A stretch of 64,000 nucleotides of DNA. Source: Rummeliibacillus pycnus (GTDB taxonomy: Bacteria > Bacillota > Bacilli > Bacillales_A > Planococcaceae). Within the stretch, counting starts at the first letter, position 1; every line of letters begins with the position of its first letter. The DNA lies in assembly GCF_002884495.1 (NCBI RefSeq), contig NZ_KZ614145.1:2246423-2310422 (forward strand), read 5' to 3'. Below, piece by piece: positions 1-9,716 of the stretch. The position numbers and the translations under genes were made by a program. The notes under the pieces are model-generated. The model saw nothing but the letters and a program-made list of their open reading frames with translations. It did not search any database and was not told where the DNA came from.

Positions 1-1076
1 AATTGAAAGAAAGGGAGTGCTTGAGAATGATCAATCGTGATGGTAGTATTTGAGAATTTTAGTTTGTCAAATTTTTTCCTTACAGTTAGATTTTTTTTCA
101 TTTCGAGTTTACTATACGCAAGGTTAAACAGTTTTAAAAAATCAGCATCTAGTCCATGTTGATTGGAATAAAAAATATTATTGTCAACATCTTTTTCGTC
201 TATTAATATGAATGAGGTATTATTAACTTTTGAAGTAATAATTTCTTTTTCCTTATAATCAATTTGATTGTCATTAGTTCCTTGGAATACCAATATTTCA
301 GCTTGGTTATCAAAGTTTTTATATATAGTGTTCAAATTTAAAGCCTTCTTATCCAGCAAAATTTCCTTTGCAAGATAATCAAATTTAATTTGAAGAATCA
401 TTTTTCCATAACTTTTAAATAAGTAACGATTGGATGTTAGATAAACAGGCTCTAACCAAGCCGAATTATCAATAATTGCGGTAAATAGAGAGGGTTCTAA
501 TCGATTACAAAGATGCAATAAATATGCCCCATGAGAATGCCCATATCCTAACACTTTTTGTTCGTCAAAAGGTAGATGATTTTCCCTTAAGATAATTTTC
601 ACCGCATCAATTGAAGTAATAAGATCTATAGCTTGCATAAAACCCATGTCATTAAATTCATCTAGAGTTTCATTGATTGTTGCTGTTAGAGGGAACTTGA
701 TTGAGAAATTAGATAGATACTTTATGAGTAGCGCTGGATTTTCTTGCACTTTAATTTGTTCATCTTTTGTCAAGTATTCCTGAGCAAATTGATCATTATT
801 TGAAAATGTAAAAGTCTCTACATTTTGCATAAAAGAATCCCCAAAATATGTACATTGTACTGTAACCAAATTATACTGGTCTGCAAATACATCTCTCATT
901 TTCTTGTATACATTTGAATCAATATTCCCCCCATATCCTGGTACAAGGAGTAACAACCCTGTTTCAGCTGTTACTCCTTGTGATGGAAGTGAGTAATCTA
1001 TTCGCAGATTTCTTCCAGTAGAACCATTATAAATATTATAATGTGCAGGTATTATAATGCTATCTTTTTCAGCCAT
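1..1076 (-). CDS. alpha/beta-hydrolase fold protein (DUF2920-like), partial at the window edge
   Basis: The frame opens with ATG at 1074-1076 behind an AAAGGTGG ribosome site and stays open to base 1, so about 358 residues are visible and the C-terminus is missing. The N-terminal part has a hydrophobic strand and an oxyanion-type loop (LLLLVPGYGGN, residues about 35-45). A nucleophile elbow GYGHSHGAY near residue 185 supplies a candidate catalytic Ser in a G-H-S-H-G context, and a late H-G (SNQHGLDAD) could be the catalytic His. The overall look recalls DUF2920-type hydrolases that occur with flagellin sugar genes in Campylobacter and Helicobacter; this assignment is from memory. It follows pseC with a gap of about 80 bases and probably belongs to the same operon, so a role in trimming or altering acyl groups on pseudaminic acid is inferred. 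Confidence 0.72.
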   Translation of the reverse strand, partial: MAEKDSIIIPAHYNIYNGSTGRNLRIDYSLPSQGVTAETGLLLLVPGYGGNIDSNVYKKMRDVFADQYNLVTVQCTYFGDSFMQNVETFTFSNNDQFAQEYLTKDEQIKVQENPALLIKYLSNFSIKFPLTATINETLDEFNDMGFMQAIDLITSIDAVKIILRENHLPFDEQKVLGYGHSHGAYLLHLCNRLEPSLFTAIIDNSAWLEPVYLTSNRYLFKSYGKMILQIKFDYLAKEILLDKKALNLNTIYKNFDNQAEILVFQGTNDNQIDYKEKEIITSKVNNTSFILIDEKDVDNNIFYSNQHGLDADFLKLFNLAYSKLEMKKNLTVRKKFDKLKFSNTTITIDHSQALPFFQ

Positions 1077-1158
1077 AATTTCCACCTTTCCCTTCCAGCA
1101 GAAACAAGCGTAAAGATTGCTTTACTTGCTCGTCCTACAGTCCATTAAAATTTAGTTC

Positions 1159-2295
1159 TTATTTAGTAAAGAAATTTATTACGTCCTCAACATCTTTATC
1201 AATCATTTTTGGAAATAGCGGTAAGGTCAATGCATTTTCATACCATTTCTCCGCTATAGGACATAGTCCCTTTTTATACCCCAATTGTTGATAATAAGGA
1301 TGCCAGTACACTGGTATATAATGTACATGAACGCCTATATTCGCTTCGCGCATCTCTTCAAAAATTTGTTTACGTGATTTTCCAATTTGCTTCGTGTCCA
1401 ATTGAACTGAATATAAATGCCAACCAGATTCTGTGTTCTCTAACTGCTTAGGAGCCTTAATATAAGGAATATCTTGTAGTAGTTCTGTATATTTAGCTGC
1501 AAGCTCTCGACGTCGCTCAATAAAACTGTCTATTTTTTTCATTTGTGAGATACCAAGTGCTGCTTGAATATCTGTCATTCGATAGTTATATCCAAGATCA
1601 ATCATTTCATAGTACCAACCACCTTGTTCTTCAGCATATGGAGTATGTGTAATGCCATGACTTCTAAAAAGAATCATTTTATCATAGAATTCCTTATTAT
1701 TTGTTACGATAACTCCACCTTCTGCAGTTGTTACGGGCTTAACCGGATGGAAACTAAACATTGTCATATCCGCTCTTGTTCCAACCTTTTCCCCTTTATA
1801 CTCTGCACCAAGTGAATGAGCTCCATCCTCTATTACTACACAGTCATTTTTTTTTGCTACATCCATTATTGCATCAATATCAACAGGTTGTCCCGTAAAG
1901 TCGACAGGAATGATTGCTTTTGTTTTATCTGTTATTTTTTTCTCTATTTCTGCTGGATTAATATTGTATGTATGTTCATCAATATCTGCAAATACAATCG
2001 TTGCTCCCATATAACGTGCACAGTTAGCACTAGAAGCAAAGGTAATTGGAGTAGTAATTACTTCATCACCCTCACCAATTCCTGCTGCATAACATGCCCC
2101 ATGAAGTGCAGCTGTACCATTTGAAAAGGCAACTGCATATTTAGCACCAACATAATTAGCGATTGTTTCTTCAAACTCTTGAATTTTTGGCCCTGTAGTC
2201 AAAAATGGTGATTTCAGTGTTTCTACAACTGCATTAATATCATCTTCTTCAATCCATTGTTGACCATATGGAAGAAATTTTTTTCTTTTTTCCAT
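1159..2295 (-). CDS. pseC: PseC, UDP-4-amino-4,6-dideoxy-N-acetyl-beta-L-altrosamine transaminase
   Basis: This is a 378-residue DegT/DnrJ/EryC1-type PLP aminotransferase, the second enzyme of CMP-pseudaminic acid synthesis. It aminates C4 of the keto sugar made by PseB. The PLP-binding SNGTAAL is at residues 58-64, EDGAH with the ring-nitrogen Asp at 156-160, and the Schiff-base lysine is K186 in SFHPVKPVTTAEGG, a form typical of PseC. An AAGGACGTG ribosome site precedes the ATG. The gene lies 15 bases after pseI and is the last biosynthetic gene of the run. The length is normal for the family. Confidence 0.93.
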   Translation of the reverse strand: MEKRKKFLPYGQQWIEEDDINAVVETLKSPFLTTGPKIQEFEETIANYVGAKYAVAFSNGTAALHGACYAAGIGEGDEVITTPITFASSANCARYMGATIVFADIDEHTYNINPAEIEKKITDKTKAIIPVDFTGQPVDIDAIMDVAKKNDCVVIEDGAHSLGAEYKGEKVGTRADMTMFSFHPVKPVTTAEGGVIVTNNKEFYDKMILFRSHGITHTPYAEEQGGWYYEMIDLGYNYRMTDIQAALGISQMKKIDSFIERRRELAAKYTELLQDIPYIKAPKQLENTESGWHLYSVQLDTKQIGKSRKQIFEEMREANIGVHVHYIPVYWHPYYQQLGYKKGLCPIAEKWYENALTLPLFPKMIDKDVEDVINFFTK

Positions 2296-2310
2296 AACTT
2301 CACACGTCCT

Positions 2311-3363
2311 TTAAATTAAATCATCGAATCGAATCGGCATACCTGTTTTATAATCTTTTTTTGCCACTTTTCCAATCAATTTTGGATAATATTTTGGCTC
2401 TAGCCCATAACCTGGTCGAACAATACGAATATTTTCTTCTGTAAATTTTTCACCTGCTTGAATGTCCTGTGATACATAGATAGAACGTCTGAATTTCAGT
2501 GAAGCTTTCTCTTTTTCTGTTGGTCCATATGTAATTTGTCCAATAGATTGCCATGCACGTTCTGTTTCTTTTACTAGCAGCTTCATTTCAGCCGGCTCCA
2601 TTGAAAATGTAGAATCCACGCCACCATCTGCACGTGATAAAGTAAAGTGCTTTTCAACTACAGTAGCACCTAAAGCTACAGCAGCTACAGCAACGCCAGT
2701 ACCCATCGTATGGTCTGACAAACCGACTTGAACATTTAACATCTCTCTCATATGAGGGATTGTAGAAATATTCGTATTTTCTGGTGTTGCAGGATATGTA
2801 CTTGTACACTTCAATAAAATTAAATCTTTACACCCTGCATTTTTGGCTGTACGTACCAACTCATCTATTTCTGCTACTGTTGCCATACCAGTTGATACAA
2901 TCATTGGTTTACCAGTTGAAGCAACCTTCTCAATAAGCGGGAGATCTGTATTTTCAAAAGATGCAATTTTATACATAGGTACATCTAATGTCTCTAAAAA
3001 ATCTACCGCTGTATTATCGAACGGTGTACTAAATGGAATCATCCCTAATTCACGTGCTCTATCAAAAATCGGCTTATGCCATTCCCAAGGAGTGTAGGCT
3101 TCATTATATAAATCATATAACTTTCTGTTTTTCCAAAGGCTTTCTTTATCAGCAATCATGAAATCATCTGTATTTACATTTAAAGTCAGTGTATCTGCTG
3201 TATAAGTTTGAATTTTAAGAGCGTGAGCACCTGCTTCAGCCGCTGCTTCTACAATTTTTAAAGCTCTTTCTAATGATTGATTATGGTTGCCAGACATTTC
3301 TGCAATGATAAATGGTCTATACTCTTTTCCAATATGATATGGACCAACATTAATTAACTCCAT
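2311..3363 (-). CDS. pseI: PseI, pseudaminic acid synthase
   Basis: The 350-residue protein has the NeuB-type TIM-barrel aldolase domain (about residues 15-275) and a C-terminal antifreeze-like SAF domain (about 290-350). It condenses phosphoenolpyruvate with 6-deoxy-AltdiNAc to form pseudaminic acid. Visible family marks are FIIAEMSGNHNQ near the N-terminus, STGMAT near residue 157, LLKCTSTYPA, GLSDHTMGTGVA and VEKHFTLSRADGGVDSTFS. The SAF segment begins at RRSIYVSQDIQAGE. The ATG follows GAGGAGAAATAAT. It is separated by one base from pseH upstream, which implies co-translation. The MSGNHNQ signature favours PseI over sialic acid NeuB. Confidence 0.95.
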   Translation of the reverse strand: MELINVGPYHIGKEYRPFIIAEMSGNHNQSLERALKIVEAAAEAGAHALKIQTYTADTLTLNVNTDDFMIADKESLWKNRKLYDLYNEAYTPWEWHKPIFDRARELGMIPFSTPFDNTAVDFLETLDVPMYKIASFENTDLPLIEKVASTGKPMIVSTGMATVAEIDELVRTAKNAGCKDLILLKCTSTYPATPENTNISTIPHMREMLNVQVGLSDHTMGTGVAVAAVALGATVVEKHFTLSRADGGVDSTFSMEPAEMKLLVKETERAWQSIGQITYGPTEKEKASLKFRRSIYVSQDIQAGEKFTEENIRIVRPGYGLEPKYYPKLIGKVAKKDYKTGMPIRFDDLI

Positions 3364-3364
3364 A

Positions 3365-3913
3365 TTATTTCTCCTCTAATTGTTGTTTAATCTGTTCTTT
3401 ATGATTTTCCCATTCATTCTTAAACATGCTAAATATATGGACATCATAAAAATCTCCTTTTTTTAAAACATGCTGTCTTAAAACCCCGTCTTTTGAAAAT
3501 CCAAGTTTTTGATGAAAACTCAGGCTAATTTTATTGAAGGATAGTACTTCTGCACACAATTTTCGAAGTTTCAAATCGTTAAACAAGAAATTTATAGCCG
3601 TAAATCCTAATAAAGTTCCCATACCTTTTGGAGCCTGAGAATTTCCTATATAAAAACCCCATTCTCCTATATTCGCTTCACGATTTAGATAAGTAAATTG
3701 GATAACCCCCATAGGTAAGCCATTATAGCAAAACACTTTTGCTATCTTATCCCCCTGATCTAAACTCTCTATCCATTTTCTATGTTCATCTAACTGAATT
3801 ATATTGCTATTAAACATCATTTCTCTTATCTGTTTTTGATTTCGCCACTCCAAAACTAGTTGTACATATCTTGGTTTAATATCTTCTAGGGAACAAAGTC
3901 TTAAATTTAGCAT
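3365..3913 (-). CDS. pseH: PseH, GNAT N-acetyltransferase for the 4-amino group
   Basis: This 182-residue GNAT acetyltransferase is expected to acetylate the 4-amino altrosamine made by PseC, using acetyl-CoA. The fold is visible as an N-terminal strand, VLEWRNQKQIREMMFN (PseH-type), GVIQFTYLNREANIGEWGFYIG, and an acetyl-CoA loop region APKGMGTLLG followed by the KLCAEVLSFNKISLSFHQKLGF motif common to RimJ/PseH-type enzymes. It lies between pseG and pseI with gaps of only 1-3 bases. The context makes PseH more likely than a ribosomal-protein acetyltransferase. Confidence 0.88.
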   Translation of the reverse strand: MLNLRLCSLEDIKPRYVQLVLEWRNQKQIREMMFNSNIIQLDEHRKWIESLDQGDKIAKVFCYNGLPMGVIQFTYLNREANIGEWGFYIGNSQAPKGMGTLLGFTAINFLFNDLKLRKLCAEVLSFNKISLSFHQKLGFSKDGVLRQHVLKKGDFYDVHIFSMFKNEWENHKEQIKQQLEEK

Positions 3914-3916
3914 ATA

Positions 3917-4993
3917 TCATCCCTCTTTTTTTAAATTCCTTAAAATCGATAAAAGTGGCTTTTGTTCAACTACATTTTTATTAATGATTTTTTTCATATT
4001 CATGCTTAATTCTTTTAAAATTGAGTCATCCTTTAATACCTTTTCAACCGCATTATAAATATCTTCTTCATTTGAATATGAGGATTTACCCAGGAACATA
4101 ATTGCATGTTCATCATTCAATGCTTGAGCAATTTCATCTTGATTATCAGCAACAGAGATAACTAAACTAGGTAAATTTAAAAATGCCCTTTCCCATGTAA
4201 TAGTACCTCCAGCCCCTAGTGAAAATGTAGCTTTAGACATGAGTTCAGCCATATTGTTTATTTGACAATAATAGTGACAATTATTTATTTCCTTACAAAA
4301 ATCCTCTATTAAAATCTTATTCTTATTATTATCTCCTACCACAACATCTATAGAAAAATGATATTTTTTAGAAAGTTTTTGTAATGCAATCAATGCCTTT
4401 TCTGTTTCATTCGTAGCATCTACAGATCCAAAAAACACAAAAATCCTTTGATTTCCTTTTTGGAATTTACTTATTTTAATGTTCCAAAATTCATCTCTTA
4501 ATAAAAGATAATTGGGACCAAGACATAAAATGCAATTTTCCGGAACTAAATTTTTATATCTTCCCTGAAAATTTTTATAGTAATTCTGATCTAATAAAAC
4601 ATCACAATCATGTACTCGATTAGCTAAGTCATCAATAACCATTAACTTTTTTGTATGATTTCTTAACTTTCCTTCCCATTTTTTATCTAAGGAATAATGG
4701 TCTACTATTAGTAAATCAGCCAAATTATCATTTATTATTTGGCTTGTTTCTGAAGCATCCTGTGACCAATTTTCTTTTGTCCATCCCCAAACATTATTAT
4801 TAAAAATCTTGGGTAACTCTTGAACATTAAATCCTTGATTACAAATATAATCAATCATATGCCCTTCTACATTTCGACAAATAAAAGTAACTTGCATACC
4901 TTCAGCCTTTAACTGTTTGGCTAACGTAAGACACCGCATAATATGACCAGAACCTATTTGAATGGATGCATCTGTACGAATGTATACGTTCAA
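3917..4993 (-). CDS. pseG: PseG, UDP-2,4-diacetamido-2,4,6-trideoxy-beta-L-altropyranose hydrolase
   Basis: The 358-residue protein has a GT-B-like two-domain fold related to MurG and removes UDP from the nucleotide sugar before the PseI step. The N-terminal GSGHIMRCLTLAKQL (about residues 17-31) carries the conserved glycine loop and catalytic His. FVFFGSVDATNETEKAL near residue 184 opens the second domain, and SLGAGGTITWERAFL near 256 is the nucleotide-binding Gly/Glu loop. The start is TTG at 4991-4993 behind GAGGTG with a 6-base spacer. It lies 10 bases after pseF. Confidence 0.92.
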   Translation of the reverse strand: MNVYIRTDASIQIGSGHIMRCLTLAKQLKAEGMQVTFICRNVEGHMIDYICNQGFNVQELPKIFNNNVWGWTKENWSQDASETSQIINDNLADLLIVDHYSLDKKWEGKLRNHTKKLMVIDDLANRVHDCDVLLDQNYYKNFQGRYKNLVPENCILCLGPNYLLLRDEFWNIKISKFQKGNQRIFVFFGSVDATNETEKALIALQKLSKKYHFSIDVVVGDNNKNKILIEDFCKEINNCHYYCQINNMAELMSKATFSLGAGGTITWERAFLNLPSLVISVADNQDEIAQALNDEHAIMFLGKSSYSNEEDIYNAVEKVLKDDSILKELSMNMKKIINKNVVEQKPLLSILRNLKKEG

Positions 4994-5003
4994 TCAATTC
5001 ACC

Positions 5004-5729
5004 TCATATCTTTTTTTGTTCAATATGAGAATTAATTTCAAACCACTTTGGATTTTCTTTCATTAATAAAATAGCTTCCTCAAATGTAAAATCATCTTCT
5101 CTTCCATTGAATCTTTTTAATATATTTTGCACTAATTGCAAATCTTCTTTTGTATCAACAGTCCAACGATATTTACTATAATCTACATTTTCTTTAAATG
5201 AACCAACAGAAAATTGTTCTGGATGTGTGTATATATAAGCTGTTACATGCTCTCTATCACGTGGGAGAGTAGCTTCATGATAAGCTACATCTAACGTTTT
5301 TTTCGAGAAAACCTCTGTATCTAACCCCCGTGGATACGTACGTTCAATTGTATTGGAAACGTAATTAAACTGATTCTCTAAATAATATTGAATTGTCTTA
5401 TCTACTATATCTGGATCAATAATTGGACAATCCGATGTCAAGCGAACAATTACATCCCCACCAAATTGTTCACTTGCTTCATAATAACGCGCTAAAACAT
5501 CATTCTCTGATCCTCTAAAAAAAGATACATTATATTTCTTACAAAAATCTTCAATTAAATCATCTTGTTTTTCTATAGTTGTTGCTATAACTAGTTGATC
5601 TATTAGCTTTGAATGTTTCAAACGATTAATTTGATGAAGTAATAAGGGTTTTCCATTTACTTCTTTTAAAATTTTCCCTGGTAAACGAGTAGAACCCATA
5701 CGAGCCTGAATAATTGCTATTACTGTCAT
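5004..5729 (-). CDS. pseF: PseF-type cytidylyltransferase (SpsF/CMP-sugar synthetase family)
   Basis: The 241-residue nucleotidyltransferase should activate pseudaminic acid with CTP to CMP-pseudaminic acid. The N-terminal IIQARMGSTRLPGK (about 6-19) is the CTP-binding signature of the SpsF/KdsB/NeuA superfamily, and VRLTSDCPIIDP near residue 95 supplies the metal-binding Asp. YPRGLDTEVF and DREHVTAYIY are further marks. In Bacillales this SpsF-like form takes the PseF place in pse operons; the assignment rests on that context. A GGAGG site precedes the ATG. It follows pseB after 34 bases that contain a palindromic stem (5749-5771). Confidence 0.85.
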   Translation of the reverse strand: MTVIAIIQARMGSTRLPGKILKEVNGKPLLLHQINRLKHSKLIDQLVIATTIEKQDDLIEDFCKKYNVSFFRGSENDVLARYYEASEQFGGDVIVRLTSDCPIIDPDIVDKTIQYYLENQFNYVSNTIERTYPRGLDTEVFSKKTLDVAYHEATLPRDREHVTAYIYTHPEQFSVGSFKENVDYSKYRWTVDTKEDLQLVQNILKRFNGREDDFTFEEAILLMKENPKWFEINSHIEQKKI

Positions 5730-5743
5730 ACGATTACCTCCAA

Positions 5744-6750
<1,007 letters not shown>

Positions 6751-6796
6751 TCATGATGTTAAAATTTATATCATATTTTTCTATTATTCAAGTATT

Positions 6797-6823
6797 TTAT
6801 CGGTAACTTAATCAAAAAATTAA
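6797..6823 (-). promoter_or_regulatory. sigma-D type promoter of the pse operon
   Basis: On the minus strand TTAA at 6820-6823 and ACCGATAA at 6797-6804 are 15 bases apart. The B. subtilis sigma-D consensus is TAAA-N15-GCCGATAT. The -10 box matches 6 of 8 positions and the spacing is exact. The start codon is 62 bases downstream. Confidence 0.6.
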
Positions 6824-6895
6824 TGTATTTTTAGACACTAAGTACAATAATACTAGAAATTAATTATTCCCTTATTTAAAGTATGAACTGTTCAA

Positions 6896-6937
6896 AAACA
6901 TATTAAAATATTGGATCTACTTTTTAATAGATCCAAT
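6896..6937 (-). terminator. intrinsic terminator after flaG
   Basis: Nine-base-pair stem ATTGGATCT (6910-6918) with AGATCCAAT (6929-6937), followed on the minus strand by TATTTTAATATGTTTTTG. It separates the fliD-fliS-fliT-flaG unit from the pse operon. Confidence 0.65.
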
Positions 6938-6951
6938 AGAACATATAAGAA

Positions 6952-7302
6952 TTAAACCTTTTCATCAAAAATTTTTCCGAAAATCTTTTGTAATTCATAA
7001 TAAGTATCCAATATTTTCTTAGGAGGAATCTCTTTAATGACTTCATCGGTTTGAGCATTCACAACTTCAACATAATATTCTTTAAGGCCATCATGAAACA
7101 CAAACTTTGAATTACGATTTTGAATTTCTGCAAATTGGTTCAATTTATTGACAGTCAGTTGTACTATTTCTTTCATTTGTTCGTCAGATTTCTGTTTACT
7201 CGAATTTTCAGCAATAGACTGTCCTTTAACAAAGCTGCTTGATGTTAAATCAGCATATTTACTATTAATTGGTGACGTATCTACTATATTTGAAACCTTC
7301 AA
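6952..7302 (-). CDS. flaG: FlaG-family flagellar protein
   Basis: This 116-residue protein has the FlaG domain in its C-terminal half: VNKLNQFAEIQNRNSKFVFHD, then a strand-rich YYVEVVNAQTDEVIKEIPPKKILDTYYELQK, which is the typical FlaG ending. FlaG proteins influence filament length in several bacteria. The first 45 residues are polar and low in complexity. The start is TTG at 7300-7302 behind GGGAG with an 8-base spacer. It closes the fliD-fliS-fliT-flaG unit, as in many Bacillales, and is followed by a terminator. Confidence 0.85.
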   Translation of the reverse strand: MKVSNIVDTSPINSKYADLTSSSFVKGQSIAENSSKQKSDEQMKEIVQLTVNKLNQFAEIQNRNSKFVFHDGLKEYYVEVVNAQTDEVIKEIPPKKILDTYYELQKIFGKIFDEKV

Positions 7303-7328
7303 ACAATCAGCTCCCTAATAACAAGTAA

Positions 7329-7691
7329 TTATTTTTTACCATCATAGTAAATTCCGTTGTTATAGTTAATCTGGTTATATGGATCAAGATACTTTATTTC
7401 ATCTTGTTTCATTTTCTTTAAATGTAAAATATCAGATTTTATACAATCTCTTAGTTCAATAAGGTTAGTGGTGATATTCCGATCAATTTTTAGTAAAAGT
7501 TCATGGTTTTCTCCATCAACAAAAGGATTAATATTATGTTCTTTTAAACCTTTAGCAATGTTCACTCTCTGATTTAGTAATTCATTTAGTTTAGTAATAT
7601 ACTGGCTTCGTTCTTCTAAATCAGGAGTTCTTTTTAAATATTTTAGTAACTCCATTGAATTTTGCAAAAAATGATCCAGTCCTTCACTCAT
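7329..7691 (-). CDS. fliT: FliT-like flagellar chaperone
   Basis: The 120-residue, mostly helical and charged protein sits directly after fliS, the conserved position of FliT, the export chaperone of the FliD cap. A segment of heptad-like Leu spacing (MELLKYLKRTPDLEERSQYITKL and similar) fits the helical bundle of FliT, and sequence similarity within this family is always low. Its ATG overlaps the fliS stop codon by 4 bases (ATGA), so translation is coupled. The assignment rests mainly on size, helix content and position. Confidence 0.75.
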   Translation of the reverse strand: MSEGLDHFLQNSMELLKYLKRTPDLEERSQYITKLNELLNQRVNIAKGLKEHNINPFVDGENHELLLKIDRNITTNLIELRDCIKSDILHLKKMKQDEIKYLDPYNQINYNNGIYYDGKK

Positions 7692-8086
7692 ATTTTGTCA
7701 CCGATATTTTGTTTTTGACGATTTATTTTTATAACTTCTTTCCATGTATCTCGAAATTCAGTGACTAGTCCTTCTATTTCCTTTAAGATTTCAATATCAT
7801 TTTTTAAATTTGCTTCAATTAGACGTCTATGCATGTATTCATATAAAGGAAGCATTTGTTTTGAAATTTCATATTTCATATCTAAGGTAGCCATCAGTTC
7901 AGAAATAATTGCTTGTGCCTTTTTGATATTTTCATTTGTTTTTTCTTTATTTTTTTGTTCAATTGCTTTTTCGCCTTGGTGGATAAACTTTATACATCCA
8001 TTGTATAACATTAGTGTTAATTCACCTGGTGAAGCCGTATAAACACTATTTTGCTTGTATACATCATATGCTGATTGAATTGCCAT
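7688..8086 (-). CDS. fliS: FliS, flagellin export chaperone
   Basis: FliS binds the C-terminus of unpolymerised flagellin and prevents cytoplasmic assembly; it also works with FliW. The 132-residue protein beginning MAIQSAYDVYKQNSVYTASPGEL is a clear FliS N-terminus, with LMLYNGCIKFI and KAQAIISELMATLDMKYEISKQMLPLYEYMHRRL as the helical core. A longer open frame reaches 8179, but the ATG at 8084-8086 has an AGAGGAG site 7 bases upstream and matches the family start, so I use it. It lies 23 bases after fliD. Confidence 0.93.
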   Translation of the reverse strand: MAIQSAYDVYKQNSVYTASPGELTLMLYNGCIKFIHQGEKAIEQKNKEKTNENIKKAQAIISELMATLDMKYEISKQMLPLYEYMHRRLIEANLKNDIEILKEIEGLVTEFRDTWKEVIKINRQKQNIGDKI

Positions 8087-8109
8087 ATGGATACTCCTCT
8101 TTTTTAATA

Positions 8110-9654
8110 TTACGCAAACATAGATTGTACTGAATTTGCTTTTGAAATAGCCGTTTCCATTGCAGTAAATTGATTCCAATAACGATTTTCAATACTTTTT
8201 AATCTGTCTGTCCAATCATCAATTTTTGATTTCAAACTAATCATTTGTGTACCTAAAGAATAAGTATTTTCAACGGAATCTTTTTTTCCTGCTACTTTTT
8301 CAATCGAGTCCATCCCTGATTTTAGCTCATCTCTAACTTTAGACACTAATCCGTCTGTACCTGTAAACATACTCACAACAGAATCTGGATCCGCTTCAAT
8401 AGCCTTTCGGAGCTTTGTTTCATCAATCTGTAATTTACCACCATCTTTATAGGTTTTAGTTGTGGTTACACCTATTTGGAAAAGGTAGTTATAAGTTCCT
8501 TGACTACCCAATTTAGAAGACATTGTACTTCTTAAACTATTTGTTACCCCTTCTAAATAAGTATCACTTTTTAAAATACCTGCTTTTGCTTTTGTCTCCC
8601 AAGCAGTTATTTCTGATTCTGACATTTCTGCTTTCTGTGCATCTGTTAATGGTGGATAATTTAAATTTTTCTTTTCAGTTGTAGCTGTTCTCATTGAACT
8701 AATTAAATCATTATAACTGTTAACGAAAGATTTTACCTTATTTACAACCGCATCTACATCTGCAGAAGATGATATTGTTACATTTGATGAATTATTATTA
8801 TTATTTAAAGTTAAGTTATAACCGTTTAGTGTAAATGTATTTGAGGTTGGCTTCATTGTAATACCATTAACATCCACACTCGCATTTGTTCCATTTTGAA
8901 CTAAACCGGTTCCTGAAAAGCCAAAGCTAGAAAAAATACCCGTATTTTCAACAGAACCTGCTGGTATTTTATCAGGGGGTGTATTGATGATTTCTGTACC
9001 AAAACCATCTAACTTATTTTCTCCAGTAGCATTAGTAGTTAATGATAATGAATTACCAGAAAAAAGCGCTGTTACCCCTGCTCCAGAACTATTAATATTT
9101 TTTACAAACGAATCAATAGTATCAGATGAACTATACTTTAAGGTAGTAGCCTTCATTGAACCATCATTTTGGAGTACATTTAGTGTAAAATATCCATTTG
9201 CTTCATTAATACCAATATCAGATAATTTCGAACTTCCAGTTATACCAGTATAAGCAGGATCAATAGGATTAGAATTACTTTTATTTGTTGCAACAGAAAT
9301 GTTTGAAAGTGTTAAACTACCTGATGCACTAGAAGTTGCAGAAACACTTACTGAAGAATCGGAACTAGTAGCCTTTTTTGTAGACCAACTAGAAGTTAAG
9401 GCATAATTATTAAATAACTCATCTCTTAAGCTTGATAATTTACTATAGAAATCTCTATAGCTGTCTCTCTTCCAGCCATAGGTTTGATATTGTTGCTGCA
9501 ACTTTTCTTTTGAAGCACTTTCAGCTTTCATTAATTTTTCTACAATCGATTCTGTATCAATCCCAGAAGCTAAACCCGTATAACGTCCATTAGCAGTTTG
9601 TAAATAAGAATACTTTGTTGAAGAAGTATTGTTCGAAGAAACAGTTGAAGTCAT
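8110..9654 (-). CDS. fliD: FliD, flagellar filament cap protein
   Basis: The 514-residue hook-associated protein 2 caps the filament and guides flagellin polymerisation outside the cell. The N-terminal FliD domain shows YTGLASGIDTESIVEKLMKAES (about residues 25-46), and the C-terminal domain has LQIDETKLRKAIEADPDSVVSMFTGTDGL and a coiled-coil tail DWTDRLKSIENRYWNQFTAMETAI. The first 23 residues are Ser/Thr rich. GAGGAGGAA precedes the ATG. It heads the fliD-fliS-fliT-flaG unit and follows the maf genes. Confidence 0.95.
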   Translation of the reverse strand: MTSTVSSNNTSSTKYSYLQTANGRYTGLASGIDTESIVEKLMKAESASKEKLQQQYQTYGWKRDSYRDFYSKLSSLRDELFNNYALTSSWSTKKATSSDSSVSVSATSSASGSLTLSNISVATNKSNSNPIDPAYTGITGSSKLSDIGINEANGYFTLNVLQNDGSMKATTLKYSSSDTIDSFVKNINSSGAGVTALFSGNSLSLTTNATGENKLDGFGTEIINTPPDKIPAGSVENTGIFSSFGFSGTGLVQNGTNASVDVNGITMKPTSNTFTLNGYNLTLNNNNNSSNVTISSSADVDAVVNKVKSFVNSYNDLISSMRTATTEKKNLNYPPLTDAQKAEMSESEITAWETKAKAGILKSDTYLEGVTNSLRSTMSSKLGSQGTYNYLFQIGVTTTKTYKDGGKLQIDETKLRKAIEADPDSVVSMFTGTDGLVSKVRDELKSGMDSIEKVAGKKDSVENTYSLGTQMISLKSKIDDWTDRLKSIENRYWNQFTAMETAISKANSVQSMFA

Positions 9655-9691
9655 TAAAATTCCTCCTCTATTACTTTATTAATTATTATTT

Positions 9692-9716
9692 GTATCGGAT
9701 TTATTTTCTTATTCTA
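9692..9716 (-). promoter_or_regulatory. possible sigma-D promoter of fliD
   Basis: Minus-strand TCCGATAC at 9692-9699 resembles the sigma-D -10 box (GCCGATAT). The best -35 candidate, TAGA at 9713-9716, gives a 13-base spacer, shorter than usual, so the call is tentative. Confidence 0.4.

Noticed and set aside
8087-8179. N-terminal extension of FliS
   Set aside because: It overlaps fliD and lacks a ribosome site; the ATG at 8086 has a strong site and gives the family start.
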